Counted from the first letter of the stretch, positions 51,032-59,910 are shown. The stretch: 64,000 nucleotides of DNA from Methanomassiliicoccales archaeon (GCA_026394395.1 JAPKYK010000001.1:287940-351939); one strand, 5' to 3'. The notes: generated by a model from the letters alone, not told the origin. A program made the numbers and translations.

Positions 51032-51852
51032 TGGGGCTTGACCCCATCGGCTACAAGCCCTGGGCGGGGAAGCGCACGGAGCACAACCGCCGCTTCCTGG
51101 TCATCGCCGACGCCATCCTCCGTCATAAGCTCAAGGGCAAATGGTTCCTGGGGATGCTGATACTGGGCACTTTCCTGGTGCACATCCTGCCCCTGATCAT
51201 CTATTCGACGGTCCCGCACGAAGACCTTAGCGCGACCCTTATGAGGGACTATCTGGGCGACGGGCTCTTCTTCATCTTCGAGGTCATCCTGGTGGCCCTG
51301 GTATGCTCCGATCTGATCTCGGAAGACATCCGGTCCAACTCCATCATCCTGTACCTCTCAAGGGCGCTGAGGGTGGATGGATATCTATTAGGGAAATGGT
51401 GCGGTGCGATGGTCACGGTCTGCCTCTTCACCCTCCTGCCGCCCATGGCAGTATCGATCGCCATCACCGCCACCCAGTCCGGCACCGATTACATATCCAG
51501 CCTGACCGTGGTCGGCCAGACCTTCTTGGCCGGACTGTGGTCCGCGGCGTTCTTCGTCCCGATAGGATTGGCGATATCTTCCATCACCCGTAAGAGGACC
51601 TATGCCGGGGTAGGGACGTTCATGTTCTTCTTCGTCCTCATGATCGTGGCGTCCATCTTCTCCGGGTTCTCCGCGGACTGGGCCTTGCTGAGCCCCCAGG
51701 TATTGCTGTACGATTACCATACGGTGCTCTACGGGCTGACCCTTCCCGGAGATACCAACGTGGCATTGCTGGGGGCCATGGCCTTCATCCTCACCGTCCC
51801 GCCTCTGCTGCTGGTCTACCTTCGCGTATTGCGCAAGGGGGTGGGTAAATGA
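51031..51852 (+). CDS. ABC-2 type transporter permease, first cassette
   Basis: A 273-residue membrane protein with about six transmembrane helices (near residues 40-60, 78-100, 125-150, 158-185, 190-210 and 235-260). The second half has glycines typical of ABC-2 permeases. ATG 51031 shares a base with the upstream TGA. The end overlaps the second ATPase by four bases. It pairs with the first ATPase to form an export pump. Confidence 0.85.
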   Translation: MGLDPIGYKPWAGKRTEHNRRFLVIADAILRHKLKGKWFLGMLILGTFLVHILPLIIYSTVPHEDLSATLMRDYLGDGLFFIFEVILVALVCSDLISEDIRSNSIILYLSRALRVDGYLLGKWCGAMVTVCLFTLLPPMAVSIAITATQSGTDYISSLTVVGQTFLAGLWSAAFFVPIGLAISSITRKRTYAGVGTFMFFFVLMIVASIFSGFSADWALLSPQVLLYDYHTVLYGLTLPGDTNVALLGAMAFILTVPPLLLVYLRVLRKGVGK

Positions 51853-52778
51853 CGAACGTGGTCGAGGCCCGGAACATTTCCAAATGGTACGGGGAGGTGA
51901 TCGGGCTAAACAATTTCAGCATAGACGTCCCCACTGGCATCACGGGCATAGTCGGTCCCAACGGGTCGGGCAAGAGCACCTTCTTCAAGCTCCTGACCGG
52001 AAACATCCGGACGAACGTCGGGCAGCTGAGCGTGCTCGGGCTGAGCCCCTGGAAGAACCCGCCTCTGCTAGCCCAACTGGGCTTTTGTCCCGACTATGAC
52101 TTCCTGCCCCCAGAGCTAAAAGGAAGGGAATACCTGCGCTTCGTCGGGGGGCTGCATGGCATGGCACCTGGTCAGATGACCCAGAGGGTGGACGAGGTCC
52201 TGCAGATCGTGGGCATGACCAAGGATGCCGACCGGCCCATGGGCGGGTACAGCAAGGGCATGAGGCAGCGGATCAAGATCGCCGGTTCGCTGCTGCACAA
52301 TCCCCGGCTCCTGCTGCTGGACGAGCCTCTCACGGGCACCGATCCGCTGATACGCAAGGAGATAATCGACCTGATCAAGGACCTGCACAAGGTGCATGGG
52401 CATGACGTCATCGTCTCCTCCCACGTCCTTCATGAGATCGAGAGGATGACCCATCAGGTGGCGTTGATCTACAAGGGAAGGGCGGTGGCCACCGGGGAAA
52501 TATCTGAGATACGACAGCTCATGAGCGGTCATCCTCACAACATCATCCTTGAGGGCAAAGGCATGGTGGAACTGGCCAAGGTCCTGTTGACCAAACCGTA
52601 CACCGCATCTATCGAGCTGCGGCCGGACCGTACGGGCATGTTCGTCAAGGTCGACAAACCCGAGGACTTCTTCAATGCCATCCCTGACCTGGTGGCCGAG
52701 GCCGGGTGCGAGCTGGAAAGGATGGAGAGCCTGGACGACGACCTCGAATCCGTCTTCCGCTATCTAGTGAGATGGTGA
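51849..52778 (+). CDS. ABC transporter ATPase, second of the cassette
   Basis: A 309-residue ABC ATPase with Walker A GPNGSGKST near residue 38, signature YSKGMRQR near 134 and Walker B LLLLDEPLTGTDP near 154. It has the same C-terminal extension as the first ATPase but clearly different sequence, so they are paralogues not duplicates. It is preceded by a four-base overlap and followed by the second permease in an overlap of seven bases. Together the four genes are ATPase-permease-ATPase-permease. Confidence 0.88.
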   Translation: MTNVVEARNISKWYGEVIGLNNFSIDVPTGITGIVGPNGSGKSTFFKLLTGNIRTNVGQLSVLGLSPWKNPPLLAQLGFCPDYDFLPPELKGREYLRFVGGLHGMAPGQMTQRVDEVLQIVGMTKDADRPMGGYSKGMRQRIKIAGSLLHNPRLLLLDEPLTGTDPLIRKEIIDLIKDLHKVHGHDVIVSSHVLHEIERMTHQVALIYKGRAVATGEISEIRQLMSGHPHNIILEGKGMVELAKVLLTKPYTASIELRPDRTGMFVKVDKPEDFFNAIPDLVAEAGCELERMESLDDDLESVFRYLVRW

Positions 52779-53527
52779 GCATGTCCTCCAACTTGATCGG
52801 TCTATGGACGATGGTGGTGTTCTCCGCCCGGAAGCTGCTGCAGAACAGACGCTGGATAATTATGGTCCTCCTCACCGCGCTCGTGACGGTGGTTATGGGA
52901 TATGCCGCCGTCCAGGACGAGACCGATATGAACACGGCGAGCGACCTGATGGCCCTTCTCCTGATAGCGTTCCTATTGCCGGTGCTGGCCCTGATATACG
53001 GCGCCTCGATGATACGCAACGAGATCGATGACCGTAGCATCGTGCAGGTCATCACCTCCCCCCTCGATCGGCGGATCGCCTATGTCGGTTATTATCTGGC
53101 ATTGACGATCGTGCTGTCCGCCCTGCTCGCCGTGGCCACCCTGGTCGGCGGGCTTACGTTCATCGTGCTCTGCCCGAACGGGGGCGGGGGGATAGAGCTG
53201 ATGCTGGCCTTCATCGTCGTGCAATGCCTTGGCGCACTGGTCTATTCGTCGCTGTTCCTTCTGATGGGGACGGTCATCAAGCAGCCGGTCTACCTGGGCC
53301 TCCTCTACGTCTTCGTATGGGAAGGGTTCGTCGCCTCGGTCCCCGGGGCCATCGGGTCCTATACCATCAGACAGCAGTTGCGGGTAGTAGCGTCCGGGAT
53401 GATCAGCAAGGGCGACATCACCAACGTGACAGGGGACGGCGCAGTTGCCGCCATCGTCCTCATCGCCTTTGCGATCGTGTTCGTGACGTTGGGCGCCTTC
53501 CTGTTCAGGGAGATGGAGGTCCCCTGA
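52772..53527 (+). CDS. ABC-2 type transporter permease, second cassette
   Basis: A 251-residue membrane protein with about six transmembrane segments. It starts at ATG 52772, inside the last codons of the second ATPase (a second ATG at 52781 is possible). The periplasm-facing loop before the third helix is short. Its closest local relative is the first permease, but the sequences are not alike beyond topology. The pair could form a heterodimeric pump with the first. Confidence 0.83.
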   Translation: MVSMSSNLIGLWTMVVFSARKLLQNRRWIIMVLLTALVTVVMGYAAVQDETDMNTASDLMALLLIAFLLPVLALIYGASMIRNEIDDRSIVQVITSPLDRRIAYVGYYLALTIVLSALLAVATLVGGLTFIVLCPNGGGGIELMLAFIVVQCLGALVYSSLFLLMGTVIKQPVYLGLLYVFVWEGFVASVPGAIGSYTIRQQLRVVASGMISKGDITNVTGDGAVAAIVLIAFAIVFVTLGAFLFREMEVP

Positions 53528-53568
53528 TCGAGGGAATATCCCGCGCTCCGCTTCTCATCTTGGACGTT

Positions 53569-53757
53569 CTAATAGCTGGTGTATTGGCCGAGGCCCAGGA
53601 CCGCGCGGCAATTAGGGCATGAGAACATCGTGGTCCTTACATACATCGAGATCAGGGTGTCGATCTTTGCTTTCTGGCCGTCGTCTATGCGCTCTCTAAG
53701 GATGTTATATCCGTTCACTTCCGATTTGCAATTGGGGCAAATAGCCAACTTCCTCAC
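53569..53757 (-). CDS. Small double-CPNC zinc-ribbon protein
   Basis: A 62-residue protein containing two CPNC knuckles, near residues 7-10 and 47-50, separated by a helical linker (RERIDDGQKAKIDTLI). Likely one zinc site. The ATG at 53757 follows a purine-rich site. It ends in TAG. It lies between the ABC cassette and the ferredoxin-like protein and shows no link to either. Function unknown. Confidence 0.55.
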   Translation of the reverse strand: MRKLAICPNCKSEVNGYNILRERIDDGQKAKIDTLISMYVRTTMFSCPNCRAVLGLGQYTSY

Positions 53758-53775
53758 CAGGATGCATAATATGAT

Positions 53776-53806
53776 TAATGGAATAAAAAGGAAAAGGGGT
53801 TTGAAA
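53776..53806 (-). terminator. Pyrimidine-rich terminator of the ferredoxin-like gene
   Basis: Minus-strand sequence CCCCTTTTCCTTTTTATTCC lies a few bases past the stop at 53810. The same CCTTTTCCTTTT core follows three other minus-strand genes in this window. Confidence 0.5.
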
Positions 53807-53809
53807 AAA

Positions 53810-54697
53810 TTAAGTTTTTACAACGGCCGCATCCTTTGGCCCCACCTGCGCGATCATACGCACGTCCATCGGTATTCCCTTCTTATCGTCCAAGGCCAGG
53901 GACCAGACGTGCTGAGGGCACTGCCCCACGCATACCCCGCAGCCCATGCATTTTGCCCAATCAAAACCGACCTTCTTGTTCTCGAAGGTTATGGCTTCGA
54001 ACGGGCACGCTTTAGCGCATTTTCCACAGGCTTTACATTTCCCCTCGTCCATGTGAGCGGAATATCCCGACGATGCGATCATGTTCGTCCCATTGACCAT
54101 CATGGCCCTCAGGCCCACACAACAACACTTACAGCAATTGCATATCGCGTAGAATCGTCCGATGCAGGCATCCTTGAACCATGCAGTATGCATGTGCCCC
54201 CGTTCGTCCTCATCTCTCAGCAATTGTAAGGCTTCCTCGATCGTGGCACGATGGCTCCTATCTGGATGCAATGCGAGCACGCTGTCAGTGAATGGTTTTC
54301 CAATGACCATGCATACCCTAGACGGTTTGCACCCGTTCTCGCTCGCTGCGCGACAACCGCATTCGTAAAGGACCACTTCCGTCGGGGATTTAATCACGAT
54401 GTCCCGGGCCATGGTGTACGGTATCACCTGTTCGAGGTCTTGTAATGGGATGTCCTTGTCGATGGTTATGATCGATTCCGCCAGCTCCAGTGGCAGGACC
54501 TTACTATGGTAGTGCTCGCTCCATCTTCTCTTCTTCTTCTCACTTGCATTCGGCAGAGTATGGTTTCTCAGCCATCTGATGTACTGTGGGGTCCATCTGA
54601 CATAGATATAGCCGTGAATCTGCTTGGTAAAACCATTGTTATTTTTCTTGGCCTCAGCCATAAAAGCCTTGGTTGCCGGTTTCATAAGAATGCTCAT
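53810..54697 (-). CDS. Ferredoxin-domain protein with extra cysteine cluster
   Basis: A 295-residue protein with two 4Fe-4S motifs at the C-terminus, CKACGKCAKACP near residue 218 and CMGCGVCVGQCP near 248. An unusual cysteine-rich segment CNCCKCCC lies near residue 186, and ECGCRAASENGCKPSRVC near 126-143 adds more. This resembles iron-sulfur subunits linked to oxidoreductases, but no catalytic domain is recognised. ATG 54697 is chosen because a TATA box at 54747-54737 gives a leader with GGGAG. It lies next to the AT-rich island. Confidence 0.7.
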   Translation of the reverse strand: MSILMKPATKAFMAEAKKNNNGFTKQIHGYIYVRWTPQYIRWLRNHTLPNASEKKKRRWSEHYHSKVLPLELAESIITIDKDIPLQDLEQVIPYTMARDIVIKSPTEVVLYECGCRAASENGCKPSRVCMVIGKPFTDSVLALHPDRSHRATIEEALQLLRDEDERGHMHTAWFKDACIGRFYAICNCCKCCCVGLRAMMVNGTNMIASSGYSAHMDEGKCKACGKCAKACPFEAITFENKKVGFDWAKCMGCGVCVGQCPQHVWSLALDDKKGIPMDVRMIAQVGPKDAAVVKT

Positions 54698-54736
54698 GGT
54701 GATCAACTCCCGGTGTATCGTTTTAAGTAAAGAGGC

Positions 54737-54747
54737 TATATATTTTA
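54737..54747 (-). promoter_or_regulatory. TATA box of the ferredoxin-like gene
   Basis: Minus strand TAAAATATATA, about 40-50 bases ahead of the ATG at 54697. A TTACGA-TTAT-TCGTAA inverted repeat (54768-54783) lies immediately upstream and could be an operator. Confidence 0.55.
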
Positions 54748-54754
54748 GCATCAA

Positions 54755-55108
54755 AAATTAAAAAATATTACGATTATTCGTAAATTGAAAAATTAAATTA
54801 TTTCGTCTATTGTCGTTATAAATTCTCGATCTCATAATATTCTTTCATAAATCGGACAACATGAATATTTATCAATTGTCGAATATTTATTAATTGTACT
54901 ACGAGGGCGATATCTCAAGGTAAATGCGAAGAATCGTAATAGCGATAACAATGGTTATGATTTAATTATATTAATGAAAAACGCGTAATAATCTAAATAT
55001 TTCAAAAGACTTGTTTAAATAAATAAAAAATATTTTATTGAATGGACACAACATTTCCTATGCTCATCCATTCAATTTCGGTGAGCTATCTAAAATTAAA
55101 TCCTGTGT
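54755..55108. other. AT-rich intergenic island with tandem and inverted repeats
   Basis: About 350 bases without any credible gene, much richer in A/T than the rest of the window. It contains TTACGA-TTAT-TCGTAA at 54768-54783, two adjacent 18-base near-identical units at 54863-54898, and long A/T runs towards 55040. I see no gene or tRNA here. A promoter or operator region for the flanking genes, or a replication-origin-like site, are options; nothing decides between them. Confidence 0.5.
54863..54898. repeat. Tandem 18-bp repeat, two units
   Basis: GAATATTTATCAATTGTC is followed directly by GAATATTTATTAATTGTA, two mismatches in 18. Head-to-tail repeats of this size can be binding sites for a repeated protein, in an otherwise unexplained gap. 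Confidence 0.6.
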
Positions 55109-55513
55109 TTAGTGGCTCACGACCTTTGACAGCTTCTTCGCCTGGGCGATCCACTTCTCCACCATCTTCTCGGTAGGCGTCCGGCGAACCAGCTTCTTCT
55201 GGGCGTTGACCTCTTCCATCTTCTTTACCAGATTGGGCGCCTTCCGTAGAGCAAGTTCCACGACGGTGTCCACGCCCGACACTTCCAACAGTTCAGAGTA
55301 CTCCGACCCGACGCCTTTGATGCGGAAAAGGTCCGCATGATTGGTCCAGGTCAACAGGTCCGTCTTGTTCAATCCGGTCTTCTTGGCCACTTCCTCGCGG
55401 CCCTTTGCCGTGGCACAGGCCTCTAGCAGCTTTTCTACAGTGAGAATATCAGCCGTCGCCAATTTCCCCGCGATTGCTGGCCCGATGCCTTCTATCTCAG
55501 CGATTTTGGTCAT
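55109..55513 (-). CDS. DUF4332-like helix-hairpin-helix protein
   Basis: A 134-residue all-helical protein built of two helix-hairpin-helix units (IEGIGPAIAGKLATADI near residues 7-23, and IKGVGSEYSELLEVSGV near 64-80). The DUF4332 family has this composition. HhH units usually bind DNA without sequence preference. The C-terminal 40 residues are basic. Stop is TAA at 55111-55109. Confidence 0.78.
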   Translation of the reverse strand: MTKIAEIEGIGPAIAGKLATADILTVEKLLEACATAKGREEVAKKTGLNKTDLLTWTNHADLFRIKGVGSEYSELLEVSGVDTVVELALRKAPNLVKKMEEVNAQKKLVRRTPTEKMVEKWIAQAKKLSKVVSH

Positions 55514-55757
55514 TTTCTGCCTCTGATCCTCTCATCCCGTCCCAACCTTAACAATTGAATAGGTCTGTCGATATATTATCGTTTTTGATAACGCCGATGA
55601 GAATCATCAGATTGTCCTATTCTGTTATAGAATGGCCAACGCTGTTCTCAGGTCACCGCATCGGCAGCGGGAAAGAGGCCCGCTCCTAAGGCCGTCCTAT
55701 CACTGCTGGATGACGATGGATTAATACGCCTTCAAGTCATGTCCCGCCAGAACCACC

Positions 55758-56648
55758 ATGATTATCGACAGCCACGTCCACATCTGGTTGAGGGACCATC
55801 TGCCCGATTCGATGGTCCGAGCCTACCTCGAGCCTTTGGCGATACTCAAGGAGGTCATGGACTGGGAGGTGGACATCGACACTGTCTGGCCAGAATACAC
55901 GGTCGACCCGCAGAAGATCATGGATATGCTCAAGGAGAGCGGCGCGGACAAGGCGGTAGCGTTACCCATCGACTTCAATCTGGTGGAGCCCGCCCGCATC
56001 GACATCTACGATTACAACACCTGGGTCTTCGAGAGTTGCGCACCTTATGCGGACAAGATTGTGCCGTTCATCGGCGTCGACCCGCAGCGGGGCGCGGAGG
56101 CGCTCAAGCTCCTGGACCACTTCACGTCCAAGTACGACGCCCGGGGGGTCAAGCTTTACCCTTCGACAGGCTGGTATCCGTACGAGGAGAGGATCAAGGC
56201 CTTCTACGACAAGGTGGAGGACCTGGGACTGTCGGTCATCACCCACGCCGGGGCGGCCTGGGGGTCGCTGGAGGAGAAGTTCACCGAGCCGAACTTTTGG
56301 GCCGGCGTACTGGAAAGGTATCCGAACACGAACATTGTCCTGGCCCATCTCGGCGGAAGGTGGCGCCAGCAGGTCTTCGAGCTCTGCCGGGAGTTTCCCA
56401 ACTGCTACACGGACTGCTCTGCCTTACAGGGCTGGTTGCCCTCCGAGCCGGAGACCGCGCTGTCCAGGTTGAGAGAGGTGGCGGAGAAGGTGCCAGACAA
56501 GGTCTGCTACGGCTCCGACTTCCCGCTGTTCGACCTGAGCTATTCGTCCCCCACGTGGCTGGATTTCGTGAGGACGCAGCCCTGGGCCGACGACGAGGTC
56601 AAAGCGAAGATGCTGGGCGGGAACATGCAGAAGGTCCTCGGTCTTTGA
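55758..56648 (+). CDS. Amidohydrolase-2 family metal-dependent hydrolase, first of a tandem pair
   Basis: A 296-residue TIM-barrel metal hydrolase. Metal ligands are HVH in IDSHVHIW near residues 4-9, His in VITHAGAAWG near 176, and Asp in YGSDFPLFD near 256, with AHLGGRW near 208. This is the ACMSD/gamma-resorcylate decarboxylase/amidohydrolase-2 fold, which includes decarboxylases and lactonases. Its substrate is not deducible. The neighbouring gene is a clear paralogue, so the pair arose by duplication. Start ATG 55758. Confidence 0.87.
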   Translation: MIIDSHVHIWLRDHLPDSMVRAYLEPLAILKEVMDWEVDIDTVWPEYTVDPQKIMDMLKESGADKAVALPIDFNLVEPARIDIYDYNTWVFESCAPYADKIVPFIGVDPQRGAEALKLLDHFTSKYDARGVKLYPSTGWYPYEERIKAFYDKVEDLGLSVITHAGAAWGSLEEKFTEPNFWAGVLERYPNTNIVLAHLGGRWRQQVFELCREFPNCYTDCSALQGWLPSEPETALSRLREVAEKVPDKVCYGSDFPLFDLSYSSPTWLDFVRTQPWADDEVKAKMLGGNMQKVLGL

Positions 56649-56702
56649 GCGCGTGAAAAAGATAACGGCCACGCCTAGCAAAGATATTCTATCGGCAGTT
56701 CG

Positions 56703-57605
56703 ATGCTTAGGGCGATGATCATCGACGGTCACGTACACCTCTGGCTCCGGCCGATGTACCCCGATTCCATCATCAACGCCTATCTGGAACCATGGCTGGC
56801 GATGGCGGAGTTCATGGACATGACCCGGGACAAGGAAGAGAACTTCCCCACCTCCGAGGTGCGCCCGGAGACCCTGGTAGAATACATGGAGCGGGCCAGG
56901 GTCGACAGGTCCGTGGTCCTACCTTTGGACTTCGGCACGGTAGAGGAACCGAAGGTCGGGGTGGAAGCCTACAACGATTGGATTTTCGAGAGCGCCGAGA
57001 CCTATCCGGACAAGATCATCCCGTTCATGGGCATAGACCCCACCCGCGGCGAACAGGCCATACGGCTGATGAGGAAGTACCATTCGAAGTTTGGGCCGAA
57101 GGGCATCAAGATCTATCCTCCCAACGGTTTCTATCCTTTCGAAGAGCGGCTGGACCCGTTCTGGAAAGAGGTGATGGATATGGGGTTAATAGTCATCAGC
57201 CACGCCGGGGCCAGCTGGGGTCCGCTCGACGAAGAGAAGAGCCGCCCTATCCATTTCCGCCCGGTCCTCGAGCGGTATCCGGAGCTCAAGCTCATCATCG
57301 CCCACTTGGGCGGCAAGTACCGTCAGGACACCTACGAGCTGGCGAAGGACTATGATAATCTTTACACCGACTGCTCCGCGCTGCAAGGATGGTTGCCTGG
57401 GGAGCCCGAGGTAGTGAACGACCGCCTCCGGGAGGCCTTCACACACATGGGCGACCGGGTCATATTCGGAACGGACTGGCCGCTGTTCGACCTTGCCTAT
57501 CCGTACGAGGGTTGGTGCAGTTTCGTTCGAGACCAGCCCTTCTGCTCCGAGGAAAGGAAAGAGAAGTTGCTCGGCGGTACGATGCAGAGGCTGCTGGGCC
57601 TCTGA
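56703..57605 (+). CDS. Amidohydrolase-2 family metal-dependent hydrolase, second of the pair
   Basis: A 300-residue paralogue of the preceding gene: same IDGHVHLW metal motif, VISHAGASWG, AHLGGKY, DCSALQGWLPGEPE and FGTDWPLFD stretches in the same positions. The two are obviously alike along their length, but many substitutions show that the duplication is not recent. Start ATG 56703, with ATG 56715 as an alternative that matches the first gene. The product may use a related substrate or form a heteromer. Confidence 0.87.
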   Translation: MLRAMIIDGHVHLWLRPMYPDSIINAYLEPWLAMAEFMDMTRDKEENFPTSEVRPETLVEYMERARVDRSVVLPLDFGTVEEPKVGVEAYNDWIFESAETYPDKIIPFMGIDPTRGEQAIRLMRKYHSKFGPKGIKIYPPNGFYPFEERLDPFWKEVMDMGLIVISHAGASWGPLDEEKSRPIHFRPVLERYPELKLIIAHLGGKYRQDTYELAKDYDNLYTDCSALQGWLPGEPEVVNDRLREAFTHMGDRVIFGTDWPLFDLAYPYEGWCSFVRDQPFCSEERKEKLLGGTMQRLLGL

Positions 57606-58172
57606 TCAGGCCCAGGACCGGCCCCAGCGTCCTTTGAAGAAGTTCTCACCCGACGGCTTCCTGGACGGCCTCTCTCTTTCTGCCAGGAGCTGCTTCTCCG
57701 ACAGCATGGAGGTGTCCGTCCCGGGATATCCGCATATGACCAGGGTGATGAGGACGTAATCATCCGGTATGCCAAGCTTCTGCTTTATGGTCAGGGCGTC
57801 GTATCCAGCAATGGGATGAGCGATGAGGCCCAGTTCGGTAGCCCTCAGCATCATCTCGCCCACGGCCAGGCCGGTGCTGAACAGGTAATAATCGCGTCTG
57901 TCGGCCAGTTTGCAATCGTCGTCCAGTCGAGCGCAGACGACCATGATGAGAGGCGATTTGGTGGCCCAGGTGTTGCCTCTGGGCATAGAGGACTTGACGG
58001 CATCCAACGACGGCGGGTCCTGAGCGACGATGACCCGCCAGGGCTGGTTGTTGTTGCACGACGGGGAAAGGCGCATGGCCTCTATGAGCTCAGCGATAAC
58101 ATCTTCGGCCACTGATCGAGCGTCCAAAGCCCTGGTCGCCCTCCGTTTGAGCACCGCATCTTGAACTTCCAT
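57606..58172 (-). CDS. Nitroreductase family flavoprotein
   Basis: A 188-residue FMN-dependent nitroreductase-fold protein. FMN-binding RRATRALD near residue 9, SPSCNNNQPWRVIVA near 35-50 and the C-terminal GYPGT segment are typical. ATG 58172 follows the family start; an in-frame ORF continues 58 codons upstream without homology. It is convergent with the amidohydrolase pair. The enzyme may reduce nitro-compounds, quinones or a flavin-related substrate. Confidence 0.88.
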   Translation of the reverse strand: MEVQDAVLKRRATRALDARSVAEDVIAELIEAMRLSPSCNNNQPWRVIVAQDPPSLDAVKSSMPRGNTWATKSPLIMVVCARLDDDCKLADRRDYYLFSTGLAVGEMMLRATELGLIAHPIAGYDALTIKQKLGIPDDYVLITLVICGYPGTDTSMLSEKQLLAERERPSRKPSGENFFKGRWGRSWA

Positions 58173-58383
58173 GATGATCGAGCCAAAATAAGGGCGTTCC
58201 GTAAATATCCTTTTGCCAGACCGTCCCCCTACACATTCATAACCGGGCGGACCAAGTGATCGCAAGAAAGACCGAGGGTTATTCAGGGCCATTACAGTTA
58301 CTGGCAATATGCTCCGTATGGCATTTCCAAGCCCGTAACCGACCATAAACCTTTAAATCGGGAACGGTTATTGCGGAGCGTTC

Positions 58384-58484
<101 letters not shown>

Positions 58485-58588
58485 ATATTGCTCCATCGAT
58501 CCATATCTGTTCCAAGTTCACAGGATCCTGGAGTGGGGTTATATCATTCCAATTTTATTATCGTGAATATTGATAAATTTATCAAATA

Positions 58589-58616
58589 AAGATAAAAAAG
58601 GAAAAGATTTAGAAAA
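58589..58616 (-). terminator. Pyrimidine-rich terminator of the PH-SHOCT gene
   Basis: On the minus strand this reads CTTTTCTAAATCTTTTCCTTTTTT, starting a few bases past the stop at 58623. It carries the CTTTTCCTTTTTT core repeated after other genes in the window. Confidence 0.5.
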
Positions 58617-58622
58617 GAGAGA

Positions 58623-59459
58623 TCACAGCTCGTCGAGTATTTTCTTCCTCTCCTTCTCGTATTCTTCCTGGGTGATCATACCTTTCTGCTTGAGGTCCTC
58701 GATCTCCTTGAGCTTGTCGTGCGCGCTGGCCTCGACTGGCTGGTTTATCACAACTGCCGGGGGATCGAAGTGAATTACCGCACTGGCTATCTTGGTGACC
58801 TCGAAAGGCTTGCCCACGTTCTCCCAGGAGACCGCTCCGCCGCTCATCAGCTTGATGCCCGGAGATTCGTAATCGATCCCTCCCTTCTCACCAGCCGTAG
58901 CGAAGAAGACATCGCCATATCCGAATATCCTCTCGTACCAAGGCTGGATGGTCGTAACGCTCTGGACCTTCTCTATGCCAATGTCCGCATACCGCAAGGT
59001 GAAGATACCGTAACGCGTGATGATCCTTTGATCGGTGACCACGAACATCACCCGGCTAAGGTAGATGTAATTGATGACCAGACAGAGTATTGCGAAGACC
59101 AGCGGTATCAGGAACCAGTACCACTCGATGCCACCGCTGTCCAATGCCGCCCACGTCGCGATGGCTATTCCGGCCAGACCGCCGATCAGGCCCAGACGTT
59201 TCTCGATGACCACCATTAGCAGACATGCGACCACGGCGAGACCCAAGGCCAGCAGGTCACCATGATCGCCGTTGAAGAAGAAGACCATGCTTATCATATA
59301 GATCAGGGCGAAAGCGGTCAGCAACAGCCCCCTACCGAGTATGACGATGGCAGCCGGCTTTCCCTTCCATTTGATGCTCTCGCCCTCGATCAGATAATCC
59401 GAGGCCGGCGAACCGCTCGCCGCTCGAGACAATAATGATCCTCCCTTGTTCTTCCCCAT
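58623..59459 (-). CDS. PH-like membrane protein with SHOCT domain
   Basis: A 278-residue protein: about four transmembrane helices in the first 135 residues, a bacterial PH-like domain (bPH2, about 135-225; FVVTDQRIITRYGIFTL near 138), and a C-terminal SHOCT domain (KLKEIEDLKQKGMITQEEY near 248). ATG 59459 is an alternative to the ORF start six codons upstream. Such PH/SHOCT proteins are widespread; the function is unknown, membrane-related sensing being plausible. Confidence 0.82.
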   Translation of the reverse strand: MGKNKGGSLLSRAASGSPASDYLIEGESIKWKGKPAAIVILGRGLLLTAFALIYMISMVFFFNGDHGDLLALGLAVVACLLMVVIEKRLGLIGGLAGIAIATWAALDSGGIEWYWFLIPLVFAILCLVINYIYLSRVMFVVTDQRIITRYGIFTLRYADIGIEKVQSVTTIQPWYERIFGYGDVFFATAGEKGGIDYESPGIKLMSGGAVSWENVGKPFEVTKIASAVIHFDPPAVVINQPVEASAHDKLKEIEDLKQKGMITQEEYEKERKKILDEL

Positions 59460-59789
59460 TGCATTGTTCCCCCTCACTCCCTCATCCTGGCACAGTACGG
59501 ATCATCCGGCCATTATGGTACAAAGTGTGGGAGAATCATTGTCATCCCGATTATTAGTAGGATTTGGATGGAAAACGATTCGTTAAAAAAATATCGATGA
59601 TTGCCTTCGAACCCCGATAATTAAGCGCGCTCAAATACAAAGAAGACATCTGGTAATACTGATAATCCTTGATTTCTCATGGGTCATTTGCCCGATCAAA
59701 ATACGTCACGCAGGTCCTGCGGACCCCCCATTTGTAGAAAAGGTTATTAAATACCCATTGAATCAGGGCAGATAGTCTGGTGTGTACAG
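59460..59789. other. Intergenic stretch with promoter of the eL41-tRNA unit
   Basis: About 330 bases hold no supported gene. A palindrome GCAGG-T-CCTGC at 59710-59720 overlaps GGTCC-TGC-GGACC just beside it. A TATA box (GTTATTAAATA, 59743-59753) precedes the eL41 ATG at 59790 by about 40 bases. Nothing else is evident. Confidence 0.5.
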
Positions 59790-59897
59790 ATGAAAAGAAG
59801 TTCACGCGCCTGGAAGAAGAAGGGCAAGCAGCGCTGGAAATGGCGCAAGAAAAAGATGAGACGACGGAAGCGGGCCCAGAAGATGCGCAAGCGCTAA
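59790..59897 (+). CDS. rpl41e: 50S ribosomal protein eL41
   Basis: A 35-codon gene for the tiny, arginine- and lysine-rich ribosomal protein eL41. The product starts MKRSSRAWKKKG and its core WKWRKKKMRRRKRAQKMRKR matches the W-R-K-K-x-M-R-R-x-K-R-x-x-x-K-M-R pattern of the eukaryotic 25-residue protein with a short extension. A longer frame at 59780-59962 overlaps it and is a decoy. ATG 59790, TAA 59895-59897. It lies 13 bases before tRNA-Trp, so both may share a transcript from the TATA box at 59743. Confidence 0.9.
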   Translation: MKRSSRAWKKKGKQRWKWRKKKMRRRKRAQKMRKR

Positions 59898-59910
59898 TAC
59901 TGAACCAAGT

